From Candidatus Saccharibacteria bacterium UBA5170 (GTDB lineage Bacteria; Patescibacteriota; Saccharimonadia; Saccharimonadales; Saccharimonadaceae): DNA of 57,085 bases. The stretch spans positions 294,346-351,430 of the forward strand of contig DHWY01000002.1 in assembly GCA_002413425.1 (NCBI GenBank). Direction: 5' to 3'. Positions within the stretch are counted from its first letter, which is position 1; every line of letters starts with the position of its first letter. The notes beneath the pieces are model-generated. The model was not told where the DNA came from. It made no database searches and saw nothing but the letters and a program-made list of their open reading frames with translations. Below, piece by piece: positions 43,714 to 52,422 of this stretch. A program made the translations under genes and the position numbers.

Positions 43714-43719
43714 AGTATA
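43714..43719 (-). promoter_or_regulatory. -10 box of zwf (leaderless)
   Basis: Minus strand TATACT, 7 bases to ATG, weak -35. Confidence 0.55.
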
Positions 43720-43854
43720 CGCTCATTGGCCACTGAGAAATTATTCCGACATACTGGTACCAACGTTCGAGAAAAATATCTATAATCGTACCTAATTTTT
43801 ATGTTGGTCTCGATGCTAATGTAAAATTAATTCCGTGGTGGGGTGTTTTATAAT

Positions 43855-43944
43855 TGGCGGAGAGGATGAGATTCGAACTCACGGTACCATTGCTGGCACA
43901 CACGCTTTCCAAGCGTGCGCCTTCAACCACTCGGCCACCTCTCC
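43855..43944 (-). tRNA. tRNA-Ser (anticodon GGA) with encoded CCA
   Basis: Acceptor GGAGAGG pairs with CCTCTCC followed by G-CCA. D-arm GGCCGAGTGG, anticodon stem-loop CGCTTGGAAAGCG giving GGA (reads UCC/UCU), a long variable arm typical of serine tRNAs, and T-arm GTTCGAATC. An extended -10 TGG-TATACT lies about 10 bases upstream of the 5' end. Confidence 0.95.
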
Positions 43945-44019
43945 ACTACTTATTAGTATACCAGTTAGCAGTTTGCCAAGTTAGTACGAAAAATCTTCAT
44001 GATAACTAATTACCAATCC

Positions 44020-44040
44020 TTACTTTGTACCCCAAAGTAA
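44020..44040. repeat. Inverted repeat upstream of the ABC exporter, possible operator
   Basis: TTACTTTG-TACCC-CAAAGTAA, an 8-base perfect inverted repeat in the 220-base non-coding stretch between the tRNA gene and the ABC ATPase. Nothing else is recognisable in that stretch. Confidence 0.4.
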
Positions 44041-44151
44041 TGGTTAAATCATCAGCTTTAAAACGTCTAACATTTCTAAAAAATGAATAATATACAACAG
44101 TTTTTGTCATTTCGTCAAATTTTTGGGTTGCGGTATACCACTAAAGCTCTC

Positions 44152-44157
44152 TATAAT
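44152..44157 (+). promoter_or_regulatory. -10 box of the ABC exporter operon (leaderless)
   Basis: TATAAT with 7 bases to the ATG at 44165. An earlier in-frame ATG overlaps the box itself. Confidence 0.6.
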
Positions 44158-44164
44158 GAAGGTG

Positions 44165-45007
44165 ATGCCAAATCCTGATTCACCACCAGTTATTGAACTT
44201 CACGACCTTAAAAAGCGGTTTGGAATTGGTGATGCCGAACATTTTGCGCTTGACGGTATAGATCTTGTTATCCAAAAAGGTGAATTTATCGCCATTATGG
44301 GCCCAAGCGGCTGCGGTAAAACGACACTTTTGAATATCATTGGGCTGCTCGACTGCTCGACAGATGGCGACTATAATCTTGACGGTCGGGCGGTCGCAAC
44401 ACTCAGCGCGCACCGACAGGCTCGCATCCGAAGCCAACAGATTGGCTTTATCTTCCAAAGCTTTAATCTCATCTCACGTTTGAATATTATTGAGAATGTC
44501 GCCCTGCCTCTTACCTATAAAGGTATTGGCCGTACCAAACGCCTCACACTAGCCAGTGCCATGCTCCGTAATTTTCATCTCAACGAACGCGAATACTATA
44601 TGCCCTACCAGCTGTCGGGCGGCCAAACGCAACGCGTCGCTATCGCCCGCGCACTCGTTAACCAACCTTCGATTATTTTGGCCGATGAGCCGACCGGTAA
44701 CCTCGACTCCCGCTCGAGTCATGTCATTATGGAAGAATTGTCCGACCTCCATAAGCGAGGTAACACCATTATTATGGTTACTCATAACCCCAGCCTCACC
44801 ACCTACGCTAGCCGAGTTATCACCATGCTCGATGGTCGCGTCGATACCGATACGCATACACCAATCGAGAAGCCGTTGCTCATAGCAGCAAAGCGCCCGC
44901 TCGGCGGTTCCCCGGCGCTAAAAGCTATCAAGCTAAAAGATCGTTCTTCAAGACGAACGCGCAAAGCTAAAAAATCGCACCGCACTCACGAGATGAGCCA
45001 CAAGTAA
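44165..45007 (+). CDS. MacB/LolD-type ABC transporter ATPase
   Basis: 280 residues from MPNPDSPPVIEL. Walker A GPSGCGKTTLL, Q-loop IFQSFNL, signature LSGGQTQRVAIARAL, Walker B IILADEPTGNLD and switch His in MVTHNP are all intact. A basic C-terminal extension of about 45 residues (RRTRKAKKSHRTH) is unusual for LolD-type subunits. Its TAA overlaps the ATG of the permease (TAATG). Energises an efflux or lipoprotein/peptide-handling system at the membrane. Confidence 0.93.
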   Translation: MPNPDSPPVIELHDLKKRFGIGDAEHFALDGIDLVIQKGEFIAIMGPSGCGKTTLLNIIGLLDCSTDGDYNLDGRAVATLSAHRQARIRSQQIGFIFQSFNLISRLNIIENVALPLTYKGIGRTKRLTLASAMLRNFHLNEREYYMPYQLSGGQTQRVAIARALVNQPSIILADEPTGNLDSRSSHVIMEELSDLHKRGNTIIMVTHNPSLTTYASRVITMLDGRVDTDTHTPIEKPLLIAAKRPLGGSPALKAIKLKDRSSRRTRKAKKSHRTHEMSHK

Positions 45008-46239
45008 TGCGCTTCCTTCTGCTCAATCACATCCAAAACGCTCGTCAATCCCTTCATAGCAATCGCTTAAGAAGTGGGCTGACGATGCTCGGCGTGACAA
45101 TCGGCGTCGCCAGCATTACGACTATCCTGGCGCTCAGTGCGGGCGCCAGTAAAGTCATCGGCGACCAAGTAGATGCCCTTAGCGGTAACATCGCTGTCAT
45201 TAGACCTGGCATTACTTCTCCCGATTCACTCTCTAACCTTACCCTGGCTAACCCGCATCGTGATTTTGCAGCCAGTTCTCTCACGGAAGCTGACATAGCG
45301 CTTATTAGTAACGTCGCCCATGTTGAAGCGGTGGCCCCTTTGATGGTTTTGAGTGGCACCGTCAAAGCAGATTCGGTCGCACCCAGCGAAACGCCGATTG
45401 TCGCCACCTCACCGGAGCTGGAACTTATCAGCAACCTCAAGGTTCAAGACGGGCAGTTTATCGACAGTACCGTCGACCAGGACACTGCGACCATTGGAGC
45501 GCAACTATCGATTGACATTTTTGGAACCGACCACTCAATCGGTAAAACGTTCACCATCCGTGGCAAACCATTTACCGTCATCGGCATCCTCAAACGAACC
45601 AACAACCCAATTAACTACAATTCGATTGATTTTGATACCGCAGCCATCGTGAGCCTGACAAGCGGTAAACAACTCAATCAAGGCCTCCCCCAGATTCAGC
45701 AGATAAACGTCCGGAGTGACTCAGTCACCAATCTCAACGAAGCCATCATTAATCTCAACAAGACATTAATTGTCGCCCACCACGGTGAGCATGACTTTAC
45801 TATTCTGACAGGTAATCAAATTTCCCAGCCGACTAGCCAACTATTCTATACGATTGCTGGTTTAACGGCTGCGGTGGCAGGAATATCCTTGCTGGTCGGT
45901 GGCATCGGGATTATGAACATCATGTTAGTCAGTGTCGCTGAGCGGACGCGTGAAATCGGTATCCGCAAAGCCCTTGGCGCCACCAATGCCGACATTACCA
46001 TCCAATTCCTGATTGAGTCTTTGGCGATGGGCTTGGGCGGTGGCATCGCCGGCTACGTCGTCGGCTACCTCCTCGCTTTTGGGATCAGCACGTTCCTCAC
46101 ATTCGATCCCGTCCTGAATTGGGAGATTGTCATCGTCGCCCTCACCCTGTCTGTCACGATGGGTACCGTCTTTGGCCTGTACCCCGCTATTCGCGCCGCC
46201 CGCAAAGATCCCATCGAATCATTGCGCGAATACAACTAG
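45007..46239 (+). CDS. MacB/FtsX-type ABC transporter permease
   Basis: 410 residues. One N-terminal membrane helix (LTMLGVTIGVASITTILALS) followed by a MacB-like extracytoplasmic domain of about 220 residues and three C-terminal helices with the FtsX signature (VGGIGIMNIMLVSVAERTRE, IGIRKALGATNADI). Mechanotransmission-type exporter with the preceding ATPase. Substrate unknown; in this lineage antimicrobial peptides or envelope proteins are plausible. Confidence 0.92.
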   Translation: MRFLLLNHIQNARQSLHSNRLRSGLTMLGVTIGVASITTILALSAGASKVIGDQVDALSGNIAVIRPGITSPDSLSNLTLANPHRDFAASSLTEADIALISNVAHVEAVAPLMVLSGTVKADSVAPSETPIVATSPELELISNLKVQDGQFIDSTVDQDTATIGAQLSIDIFGTDHSIGKTFTIRGKPFTVIGILKRTNNPINYNSIDFDTAAIVSLTSGKQLNQGLPQIQQINVRSDSVTNLNEAIINLNKTLIVAHHGEHDFTILTGNQISQPTSQLFYTIAGLTAAVAGISLLVGGIGIMNIMLVSVAERTREIGIRKALGATNADITIQFLIESLAMGLGGGIAGYVVGYLLAFGISTFLTFDPVLNWEIVIVALTLSVTMGTVFGLYPAIRAARKDPIESLREYN

Positions 46240-46262
46240 CCGCCGCTGTGTTGCTGTCGCTG

Positions 46263-47303
46263 TTACACGAGTTCTTTTTTCAGTTTGTCTATAAGTGGGA
46301 CGGGAATAGGATCAACTCCATTCAAGATGGCGACATAAATGCTCGCAAAATCAGCCAAAATACTGCCCCATAACAGCTGTTCAAGAACGGTTTCGCCCCG
46401 TAAGTTAACGACGGTCGATTTTGGTCGCTGTCCACTGAGCAGCCTGTCCGATATCTCGAACCGTTTCAAAATTTGAGGATGTTCCAAATTGCTCACCAGG
46501 TCAAACACAGCAAATGGTTTTTCGATTGGATGAGACGTCCAGCCAATAAACTCATTGTGATTGAACTCTGGTAGTTCATTCCAAAATGAGGTATTTTTGG
46601 CATTTTCGTTCCAGCTAATTTTCCACTTATAGGCGACTGGCGCGGTCAATGTTCCGCCGTAAAATATTGGCGTTTTGCCCACCGCCAGCAAGGCCAATTG
46701 CTTGGCGTAGTTCTTGTCAACCGGCACATCGGCTGCCCAACGCAGACTCTCGGCTTGCAGCCACTGCTCGCTGGCTTTGATCTCGTCCATTCTTTCCTGT
46801 CCGACGATTTTGAAATTGACCAGCAAGGCAATCAGGGCCCGCAGATCGTCGATGACCGCCATGCGAGGCTGCAGGTGCTCTGGCAGCGCCACATGGGCTA
46901 CCCGGTAGCCGCTGGCAATGTCGATCAGGGCGCCGCCGCAGGCGATAATACCCAGTTGGGAACCTTTTTGTTCAGCCTGCTCCAGGGCGCTGAGGGTTTC
47001 CTCGGTGTTACCAGAGTAACTGCTGATTATAACCAGCGTATTGGCGCCGACGTAGGCCGGCAGGTCATAGCTACGAACGACCTCAAACGGCAGCTTGAGT
47101 TCGTTCTTCAGCCAGGTCTTGACCAGCAGCGCTGCCAAGGCTGAACCGCCCATGCCAGCTACCACCACATTGACGATCGGGCGACCGTCGTTATCAGGGT
47201 TCCAGATGTCGGCTGCAAATTCGTCCTGGGCGTATTCACCGGCGGCGACGGCTAAAGCGCCAGATGGGTCTCGTTGTCTTATTACGTTGGCATCATCTAA
47301 CAT
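46263..47303 (-). CDS. Bifunctional phosphoglucose/phosphomannose isomerase (SIS domain)
   Basis: 346 residues with AGGAG 8 bases before ATG. Two SIS folds: VVVAGMGGSALAALLVKTW and ISSYSGNTEETLSALEQAE bind the phosphosugar; the second half ELPEFNHNEFIGWT has the active-site Glu/His region of the PGI/PMI family. Converts glucose-6-P and fructose-6-P, possibly mannose-6-P. No classical Pgi is in the window. Convergent with the ABC permease, 23 bases apart. Confidence 0.88.
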   Translation of the reverse strand: MLDDANVIRQRDPSGALAVAAGEYAQDEFAADIWNPDNDGRPIVNVVVAGMGGSALAALLVKTWLKNELKLPFEVVRSYDLPAYVGANTLVIISSYSGNTEETLSALEQAEQKGSQLGIIACGGALIDIASGYRVAHVALPEHLQPRMAVIDDLRALIALLVNFKIVGQERMDEIKASEQWLQAESLRWAADVPVDKNYAKQLALLAVGKTPIFYGGTLTAPVAYKWKISWNENAKNTSFWNELPEFNHNEFIGWTSHPIEKPFAVFDLVSNLEHPQILKRFEISDRLLSGQRPKSTVVNLRGETVLEQLLWGSILADFASIYVAILNGVDPIPVPLIDKLKKELV

Positions 47304-47395
47304 AATTTATCTCCTTACTAGTATTGCTCACCTGTATATGTCTATGATACAGTATTTAGTAAAGGAAGCATAAGTATTAATGTCGGGGGTGGGCC

Positions 47396-47842
47396 ATGGA
47401 TATTCAACCGCAAGCAACGCAATCAATCAGTGACGATCAAGAACTTGCTAAAGTATTAGCAGGGGTCAGCCAACAGGCTGACGACGTCTTACAATTCGAA
47501 GAAACGCCCGTGCAACCGACCGCTCCCGCGCCAGTTGTTGCCGAGCCAATCGTGCCAGAACCTGTTATCGCACCAGTTATTGGCTACACCGCACCGTCTG
47601 GCGACCTAGAAAGTATTAAAAAAGATGCCCTCCTCGAGCTTCGCCCACTTGTCGACAAGCTCGACCTCGCTCCAGAGGAAAAATTTGATACTTACCTACT
47701 ACTTCTTCGCAGTACCGACGATAAAACGTTGATTGCTCCTGCTCACGCCGCCGCACAAGCGATTGCTGACGAGACTCGTCGGGCCCAAGCGCTGCTCGAT
47801 ATCATCAAAGAGATCGACTTCCTGTCTACCCCCCAGCAGTAA
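47396..47842 (+). CDS. Small acidic hypothetical protein
   Basis: 148 residues. Acidic N-terminus (SISDDQELAKVLAGVSQQAD), a Pro/Val/Ala-rich linker (QPTAPAPVVAEPIVPEPVIA) and a helical C-terminus (DALLELRPLVDKLDLAPEEK, RAQALLDIIKEIDFL). No family recognised. G-rich GGGGGTGGG precedes ATG. Convergent with groEL across a shared terminator. Possibly a scaffold or adaptor; nothing supports a sharper call. Confidence 0.6.
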   Translation: MDIQPQATQSISDDQELAKVLAGVSQQADDVLQFEETPVQPTAPAPVVAEPIVPEPVIAPVIGYTAPSGDLESIKKDALLELRPLVDKLDLAPEEKFDTYLLLLRSTDDKTLIAPAHAAAQAIADETRRAQALLDIIKEIDFLSTPQQ

Positions 47843-47852
47843 GCTAAGTTAC

Positions 47853-47885
47853 ATAAAAATACCCGCCGTTGGCGGGTATTTTTAT
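47853..47885. terminator. Bidirectional terminator between the acidic protein gene and groEL
   Basis: Perfect 15-base-pair hairpin ATAAAAATACCCGCC with GTT loop; A-tract and T-tract arms serve both convergent genes. Confidence 0.92.
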
Positions 47886-47899
47886 GATTACAAACCGTG

Positions 47900-49543
47900 C
47901 TAAAAGCCCATGCCTCCACCCATACCGCCAGCAGGTGTTGCAGTCTCAGCTTCAGGCACATCAACCACCAAGGCCCCCATGGTGGCAGCAGTCGAAGCAA
48001 TCGAAACCGCGTTCTGAACCGCCTCTTTAGTAACCCGAGTCGGATCAATCACACCGGCTTTCTTGACATCAATCAAACCTAGTTCCGGGCTATTAACGTC
48101 AACCCCAAAACCAGCTTTGCCAGCTTCGACTTGAGCCAGCAACGCTTCGCTGCGAAGGCCGGCGTTTTCGGTAATCTGCAAGAATGGCTGTTTGAGGGCG
48201 TTCTTGAGAATTTGACGACCAGCGCTAATCGAATCGGCTCCATCGGCCACAATCGCGACTGACAAATTAACTAATGTAACGCCGCCACCGGCCACAATAC
48301 CTTCGGCCAAGGCCGCCTTGGTTGCCGCCACGGCGTCATCAACGCGGAATTTCTTTTCGTCAATCTCGGTTTCGGTTGCCCCACCGACTTTAATGACAGC
48401 CACTTTGCCGCTCAGAGCGGCGGCGCGCTTGTCGTACTGCTCTTTATCGTACTCGCTGGTAGCGTTATCTTGTTGTGAACGAATTTGCTTGATGCGAGCT
48501 GTAATAGCGGCGATTTTTCCTGTACCCTCGATAATAGTCGTGGCGTCTTTGCTGACAATCACCTTTCGGGCCGAGCCGATTACGTCAAGCTCGACGTTTT
48601 CGAACGTCAGACCACGGTCTTCGCTGATGACGGTCGCGCCGGTCAAGGTAGCAATATCGCTCAAAATGTCCTTACGTCGATCACCAAAAGCCGGTGCTTT
48701 GATTGCCACAGTATTAAAGACGCCTTTTAGTTTGTTGAGTACTAAAATGCTCAGCGCCTCGCCCTCGACTTCATCGGCAATCAGCACGACGTCTTTTTTG
48801 CCGGCAGCAGCTAATTTTTCCAAAATTGGCAAAAATTCTTGGACGTGACTAATTTTCTTATCGGTAATGATAATAGCCGGCTTTTCGTAGACTGCTTCCT
48901 GCCGTCCTGCGTCAGTAATAAAGAATTGGCTAACAAAGCCGCGGTCAAACGTAAAACCTTCAACAACTTCCGCTTCCAACTCCAAACCTTGACTGGCTTC
49001 AACCGTGACGACGCCGTCTTTGCCAACTCGTTCAATCACGCTGGCAATCAATTTACCGATAGTTTCGTCACCGGCACTAATGGTCGCCACTTCGGCCACG
49101 CGATCAGACTTGCCTTCAATGCTTTCACTTAATTTATCGAGTTTAGCAATTACTTCGGCACCAGCAGATTCGATACCCTTACGAAGCTCCTGCGGATTAT
49201 GTCCGGCTGCAATCAGTCGACTTGCTTCTTTTAAAATGCTATACGTCAAAACAGTAACAGTAGTGGTGCCGTCACCGACTACTTTATTCAGCTTGCTCGC
49301 AGCCTGCTTAATAAGTTCTGCCCCTACTTTATACCCGAGTGTTTCATCGTCGACTTCCGGCAAATCAACTGCTTCGGCAACAGTCACACCGTCATGCGTA
49401 ACGACTGGTCCACCGTAACCTTTAGCAATCACCACGTTGCGACCTTTTGGTCCAAAAGTGACCTTGACTGCATCGTATAGTGCTTTGGCGCCACCCAATA
49501 TGCGCTCCCTTGCGTCATCATCATAAAATACTTTTTTAGCCAT
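47900..49543 (-). CDS. groL: Chaperonin GroEL
   Basis: 547 residues. ATP-dependent folding chamber subunit. ATP-binding GDGTTTVTVLTYSI, equatorial VTFGPKGRNVVI, apical domain EGFTFDRGFVSQFFI, and the flexible GGMGGGMGF tail. ATG overlaps the groES stop (TAATG). Regulated with groES by the CIRCE-like site. Confidence 0.98.
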   Translation of the reverse strand: MAKKVFYDDDARERILGGAKALYDAVKVTFGPKGRNVVIAKGYGGPVVTHDGVTVAEAVDLPEVDDETLGYKVGAELIKQAASKLNKVVGDGTTTVTVLTYSILKEASRLIAAGHNPQELRKGIESAGAEVIAKLDKLSESIEGKSDRVAEVATISAGDETIGKLIASVIERVGKDGVVTVEASQGLELEAEVVEGFTFDRGFVSQFFITDAGRQEAVYEKPAIIITDKKISHVQEFLPILEKLAAAGKKDVVLIADEVEGEALSILVLNKLKGVFNTVAIKAPAFGDRRKDILSDIATLTGATVISEDRGLTFENVELDVIGSARKVIVSKDATTIIEGTGKIAAITARIKQIRSQQDNATSEYDKEQYDKRAAALSGKVAVIKVGGATETEIDEKKFRVDDAVAATKAALAEGIVAGGGVTLVNLSVAIVADGADSISAGRQILKNALKQPFLQITENAGLRSEALLAQVEAGKAGFGVDVNSPELGLIDVKKAGVIDPTRVTKEAVQNAVSIASTAATMGALVVDVPEAETATPAGGMGGGMGF

Positions 49544-49836
49544 TACTTACCACTCCCTAATCGCTGTACAGCGATCGTCCCCAGGACGTCTTCTTCTTTT
49601 ACAATCAAATATTCGGTGTCGTTAATTTTAAGTTCTGTCGTTGAGTATTCTTTGTAGACGATTTTGTCGCCGACGGCCAAGCTCTTGACGTCTGGGCCAA
49701 TAGCAACAACCGTCGCCAGAACTGGTTTTTCTTTAGCATTATCTGGCAAGTAAATACCGCTAGCGGTCTTCGTTTGCATTTCCTGACGTACGGCAACCAC
49801 ACGATCCGCCAAAGGTTTAATTGGTGTGCTTATCAT
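49543..49836 (-). CDS. groS: Co-chaperonin GroES
   Basis: 97 residues from MISTPIKPLADRVVAVRQEM (49836), with GGGGGA upstream; the longer frame to 49893 runs into the CIRCE region without a site. Mobile loop QTKTASGIYLPDNAKEKPVL and roof segment are standard, ending VLGTIAVQRLGSGK. Lid of the GroEL cage; first gene of groES-groEL. Confidence 0.96.
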   Translation of the reverse strand: MISTPIKPLADRVVAVRQEMQTKTASGIYLPDNAKEKPVLATVVAIGPDVKSLAVGDKIVYKEYSTTELKINDTEYLIVKEEDVLGTIAVQRLGSGK

Positions 49837-49880
49837 AATTCCCCCATTCTTTTGTCTACCACCCATTGTAGACAAAAGAA

Positions 49881-49907
49881 TTGGCACTTGCAAGGCGAGA
49901 GTGCTAA
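49881..49907 (-). promoter_or_regulatory. CIRCE-like operator of groES-groEL
   Basis: Minus strand TTAGCACTC-N9-AAGTGCCAA against the consensus TTAGCACTC-N9-GAGTGCTAA: left half perfect, right half 7 of 9. HrcA repressor site; hrcA itself is not in the window. TTGACT about 30 bases upstream is a candidate -35. Confidence 0.85.
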
Positions 49908-50019
49908 TTTAGCTATCTATACACATTTTCTAGTCAACGCCTTAACACCAAGTTACATTTAATACACTGTCTTGGCTACCTCTTCACTACCTAGTAGGAT
50001 AAGTTCAGAAAATCAGCTG

Positions 50020-50898
50020 TTAATTCTGGCCTTGGTCTGAAGCTTCAGGCCCATATTTGTCGAGTAATTCTTTTTTTCGTTGCTTATCAGCTTGCTTCTT
50101 ATCCTCGAACTGAGCAGTGTATTCTGCAGCTACACGCATGTAGCCTTCCATGATCTGTCGTGGCGTTTTATCGAAAGAATCGCTAACTTCGGCTTCGAAC
50201 TTTTTCAACATCTCATCATAGGTGTTGTCGTCCATCTCTAAACTCATACCTATTTCTTTTTCTAAGGCATCTACAATATTCCAGTTAACGATTCTCTTCT
50301 TTTCAAAAGCGTCTTTGATTTGGCCGCTCCACCACTCAATCTTCTTTGAATCGGCTTCATTTTCCTTTATCTTGCTACTAATTTCTGAAAACTCCTTGGC
50401 AATGCCCATGAATTCAGCCGTTGGCATCTCGGCAAAAACAGATTGGTTACGATCGTAGAGTTCTTGATAGGGTGAAAGAACTTGGTCGACTTTATCTTCT
50501 ACTCTTTGTCGTGATTTCTCGATAGCTCCCTCTCCCAAAGCACGAGTCTCGACAACGGCGGTATCATATCTCCTTTGGTCTTTCTCGAGGTTTCTTTCGC
50601 GTTCAGCTTGAGTAAAACCATAAGCTGATCTTGCATCCGCTGGTTCAGATGCGTGTTCTTGCGAGAACTTAAGGTCATTACTCTCGGCTTCGGTATGGCG
50701 ATCTAAGTATTCTTTAGAGTTTACTTCCTGCTCAACTGCATCTTTCTGCTCGATTGTATTGTCAAATGTGCCTTCATCTTTAAGTACCGCTGCCATAGTC
50801 TCAGCCTTGTCATGATCCCAACGCGTATCTGCGTCAGGTTCATCGCGTCGCTCAGCTGGCAATTGTTGTTCTTGGCTTTGTGGATATCCTTCACCCAT
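50020..50898 (-). CDS. Charged coiled-coil hypothetical protein
   Basis: 292 residues, very rich in Glu, Lys, Asp, Gln and Arg, without cysteine, signal peptide or membrane helix. Long helical stretches (QAERERNLEKDQRRYDTAVV, EFSEISSKIKENEADSKKIE, AEYTAQFEDKKQADKQRKKE) suggest coiled coils. AAGGAG before ATG. Not recognised. Transcribed away from the PD-(D/E)XK gene, with TTGACG-N18-TATTTT (50951-50980) as promoter. Confidence 0.6.
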   Translation of the reverse strand: MGEGYPQSQEQQLPAERRDEPDADTRWDHDKAETMAAVLKDEGTFDNTIEQKDAVEQEVNSKEYLDRHTEAESNDLKFSQEHASEPADARSAYGFTQAERERNLEKDQRRYDTAVVETRALGEGAIEKSRQRVEDKVDQVLSPYQELYDRNQSVFAEMPTAEFMGIAKEFSEISSKIKENEADSKKIEWWSGQIKDAFEKKRIVNWNIVDALEKEIGMSLEMDDNTYDEMLKKFEAEVSDSFDKTPRQIMEGYMRVAAEYTAQFEDKKQADKQRKKELLDKYGPEASDQGQN

Positions 50899-50950
50899 TG
50901 CATGCTCCTTTTTTGTTTTTAATATTTTAGTTTTTTCATTATCTGCCCTT

Positions 50951-50980
50951 AAAATACTACATTTATGGTAAATTCGTCAA
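50951..50980 (-). promoter_or_regulatory. Promoter of the coiled-coil gene
   Basis: Minus strand TTGACG (50975-50980), 18-base spacer, TATTTT (50951-50956). Confidence 0.5.
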
Positions 50981-51020
50981 TAAAAGCACGTCATAAAACA
51001 GTTGAACCACTATGTACGTA

Positions 51021-51049
51021 CTGACATTTTATCGTGTTTATGCTAATAA
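51021..51049 (+). promoter_or_regulatory. Promoter of the PD-(D/E)XK gene
   Basis: CTGACA (51021-51026), 17-base spacer, extended TGC-TAATAA (51044-51049). The roughly 20-base A-rich leader lacks a Shine-Dalgarno. Confidence 0.55.
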
Positions 51050-51076
51050 TATACATAGAAATATCGAAAAACAAAC

Positions 51077-52012
51077 ATGACTCAAACCTACTTACCAACA
51101 GAGCGAACCCTCGACACCATAACCTCCCCCACTCCATCGGGTTGGATTGAGGCTCACAAGCTAGTTCAAGGGTTTTTAGCAGAACCGACCTTTATCGATG
51201 CCCTATCGAGCTCTGTGCTACACCCTATTGATAAAACCTCCGTCGAATACGCCAAAGCCCTGTCGGTGTACGCTGGAGAATATTGCGATACCCACGAACA
51301 AGACAAATCAATCGGGCGGGGCCTGGCCGATCAAATTAAACTTCTGGCCAATGCCTCCTATTACTTGCATAACGAAAAAGAAATTTCATACTACGAGAAC
51401 GAGCGCGATGTCCGTCACTTAACGGACGAGGAATGGAAATATTACCAAGATTTCAAACCCTACATGATCTGGTACAACCAACTCCTGTCCGATTACGTCT
51501 ACACCAATCCTCACGGTACGTTATCAGACGTAAACACAGCGCTCATAAACCAAGCCCTTCCCAGCTTTCCTGGCGAATCTGAAGCAGTTGAACGCAACAT
51601 CAAACGAGCCACCCGGGGCGCTCGGACGGAGGCAGCCAGCCGCGAACTACTCGACCGAACACCAATAGACTATAGTCCTGGTACGATCGAAGACGACTTG
51701 CGAGGCGGTGACCTGATTGTTACCTATAAAGGCCACCGTGTTAAAGTCGACATCAAGTCATCGCTCAGCGATATTGCGGCAGTTCGCGGCGGCTATAGCG
51801 AAATCGACGAGCATCAACTGAATTATGCCATCTTAAAAGCCCGCCGTGACGGCAATGACAAGGCAAAACACGTCGTGGTCATCTTTCCTGGTTTTACCGA
51901 CGCAGATTTTGGAGACTCCCTCAGCCTCCAGTTATCAGCCGAAACCATCCAAACGCACGCCAACTCGCTAGCTCACCAACTGACCCTCGCCTTTCACGAA
52001 CTCCAACTCTAG
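51077..52012 (+). CDS. Putative PD-(D/E)XK-fold nuclease
   Basis: 311 residues. The C-terminal third carries the fold's residues in order: Glu in the helix GARTEAASREL (about 183-193), Asp in LRGGDLIVTYKG and DxK in VKVDIKSSLSD, then a predicted alternation of helices and strands (KHVVVIFPGF). The N-terminal 170 residues are helical and unlike any domain I know. Fits Holliday-junction-resolvase-, restriction- or repair-type nucleases; DNA specificity not deducible. Monogenic, divergent from a coiled-coil protein, which could be a partner. Confidence 0.6.
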   Translation: MTQTYLPTERTLDTITSPTPSGWIEAHKLVQGFLAEPTFIDALSSSVLHPIDKTSVEYAKALSVYAGEYCDTHEQDKSIGRGLADQIKLLANASYYLHNEKEISYYENERDVRHLTDEEWKYYQDFKPYMIWYNQLLSDYVYTNPHGTLSDVNTALINQALPSFPGESEAVERNIKRATRGARTEAASRELLDRTPIDYSPGTIEDDLRGGDLIVTYKGHRVKVDIKSSLSDIAAVRGGYSEIDEHQLNYAILKARRDGNDKAKHVVVIFPGFTDADFGDSLSLQLSAETIQTHANSLAHQLTLAFHELQL

Positions 52013-52015
52013 CTA

Positions 52016-52044
52016 TTGTCTTTTTGTTATATTTATGGTAATAT
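52016..52044 (+). promoter_or_regulatory. Promoter of the 52079 gene
   Basis: TTGTCT, 17-base spacer, TAATAT; leader of about 30 bases with GGGAAGG. Confidence 0.5.
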
Positions 52045-52078
52045 AACACTGCTTTCTTACTCCTAGGGAAGGTGTATC

Positions 52079-52354
52079 GTGGCACTGATAATGAAAAACA
52101 TCGGTCCAGCCAAAGATCTGAAGAAAAGGATACTGCAAGCAATCTACACAGACAGCCCAGTGTTTCTAGTCCTCGATCAGGCACGAACGGTGCAAATCCG
52201 CAGCATAGTGCTGCTCAACGAGCGCCTGAGCAAAGAGCTCGGCGTCACCTGCACTGATGTCGAAGACGGCACAACCGTCATCCTGCATCTGCCTTACGTG
52301 GCCGATTCAGTCGCAACGGCGCTCATCCTACGTCCCAAAATGGAGGGAGAATAA
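52079..52354 (+). CDS. Small hypothetical protein
   Basis: 91 residues, GTG start at 52079 with GGGAAGG 6 bases upstream. Sequence alternates helix and strand (KDLKKRILQAIYTDSPVFLV, TVQIRSIVLLNERLSKELGV, GTTVILHLPYVADSVATALI). No cysteine pairs, signal peptide or membrane helix. Not recognised. Has its own promoter and hairpin terminator, so it is an independent unit similar in style to the cassette at 16512. Confidence 0.55.
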   Translation: MALIMKNIGPAKDLKKRILQAIYTDSPVFLVLDQARTVQIRSIVLLNERLSKELGVTCTDVEDGTTVILHLPYVADSVATALILRPKMEGE

Positions 52355-52355
52355 A

Positions 52356-52389
52356 GGCCCAGGTGAGATATCTCCCTGGGCCGCTTTCC
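52356..52389 (+). terminator. Terminator after the 52079 gene
   Basis: GGCCCAGG-T-GAGA pairs with TCTC-CCTGGGCC (one bulge), one base after the stop codon, followed by GCTTTCC rather than a clean T-run. Confidence 0.6.
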
Positions 52390-52408
52390 ATTTCTGTAGC
52401 TTTACCGT

Positions 52409-52414
52409 TACAAT
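52409..52414 (+). promoter_or_regulatory. -10 box of the femAB-like gene (leaderless)
   Basis: TACAAT, 8 bases before the ATG at 52423, with no ribosome-binding site. Confidence 0.5.
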
Positions 52415-52422
52415 AGGTATCA

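Noticed and set aside
48318..48848. 176-residue open frame antisense to groEL
   Set aside because: It mirrors groEL codons, has no ribosome-binding site or promoter box and a Ser/Thr/Leu-rich composition typical of shadow frames.
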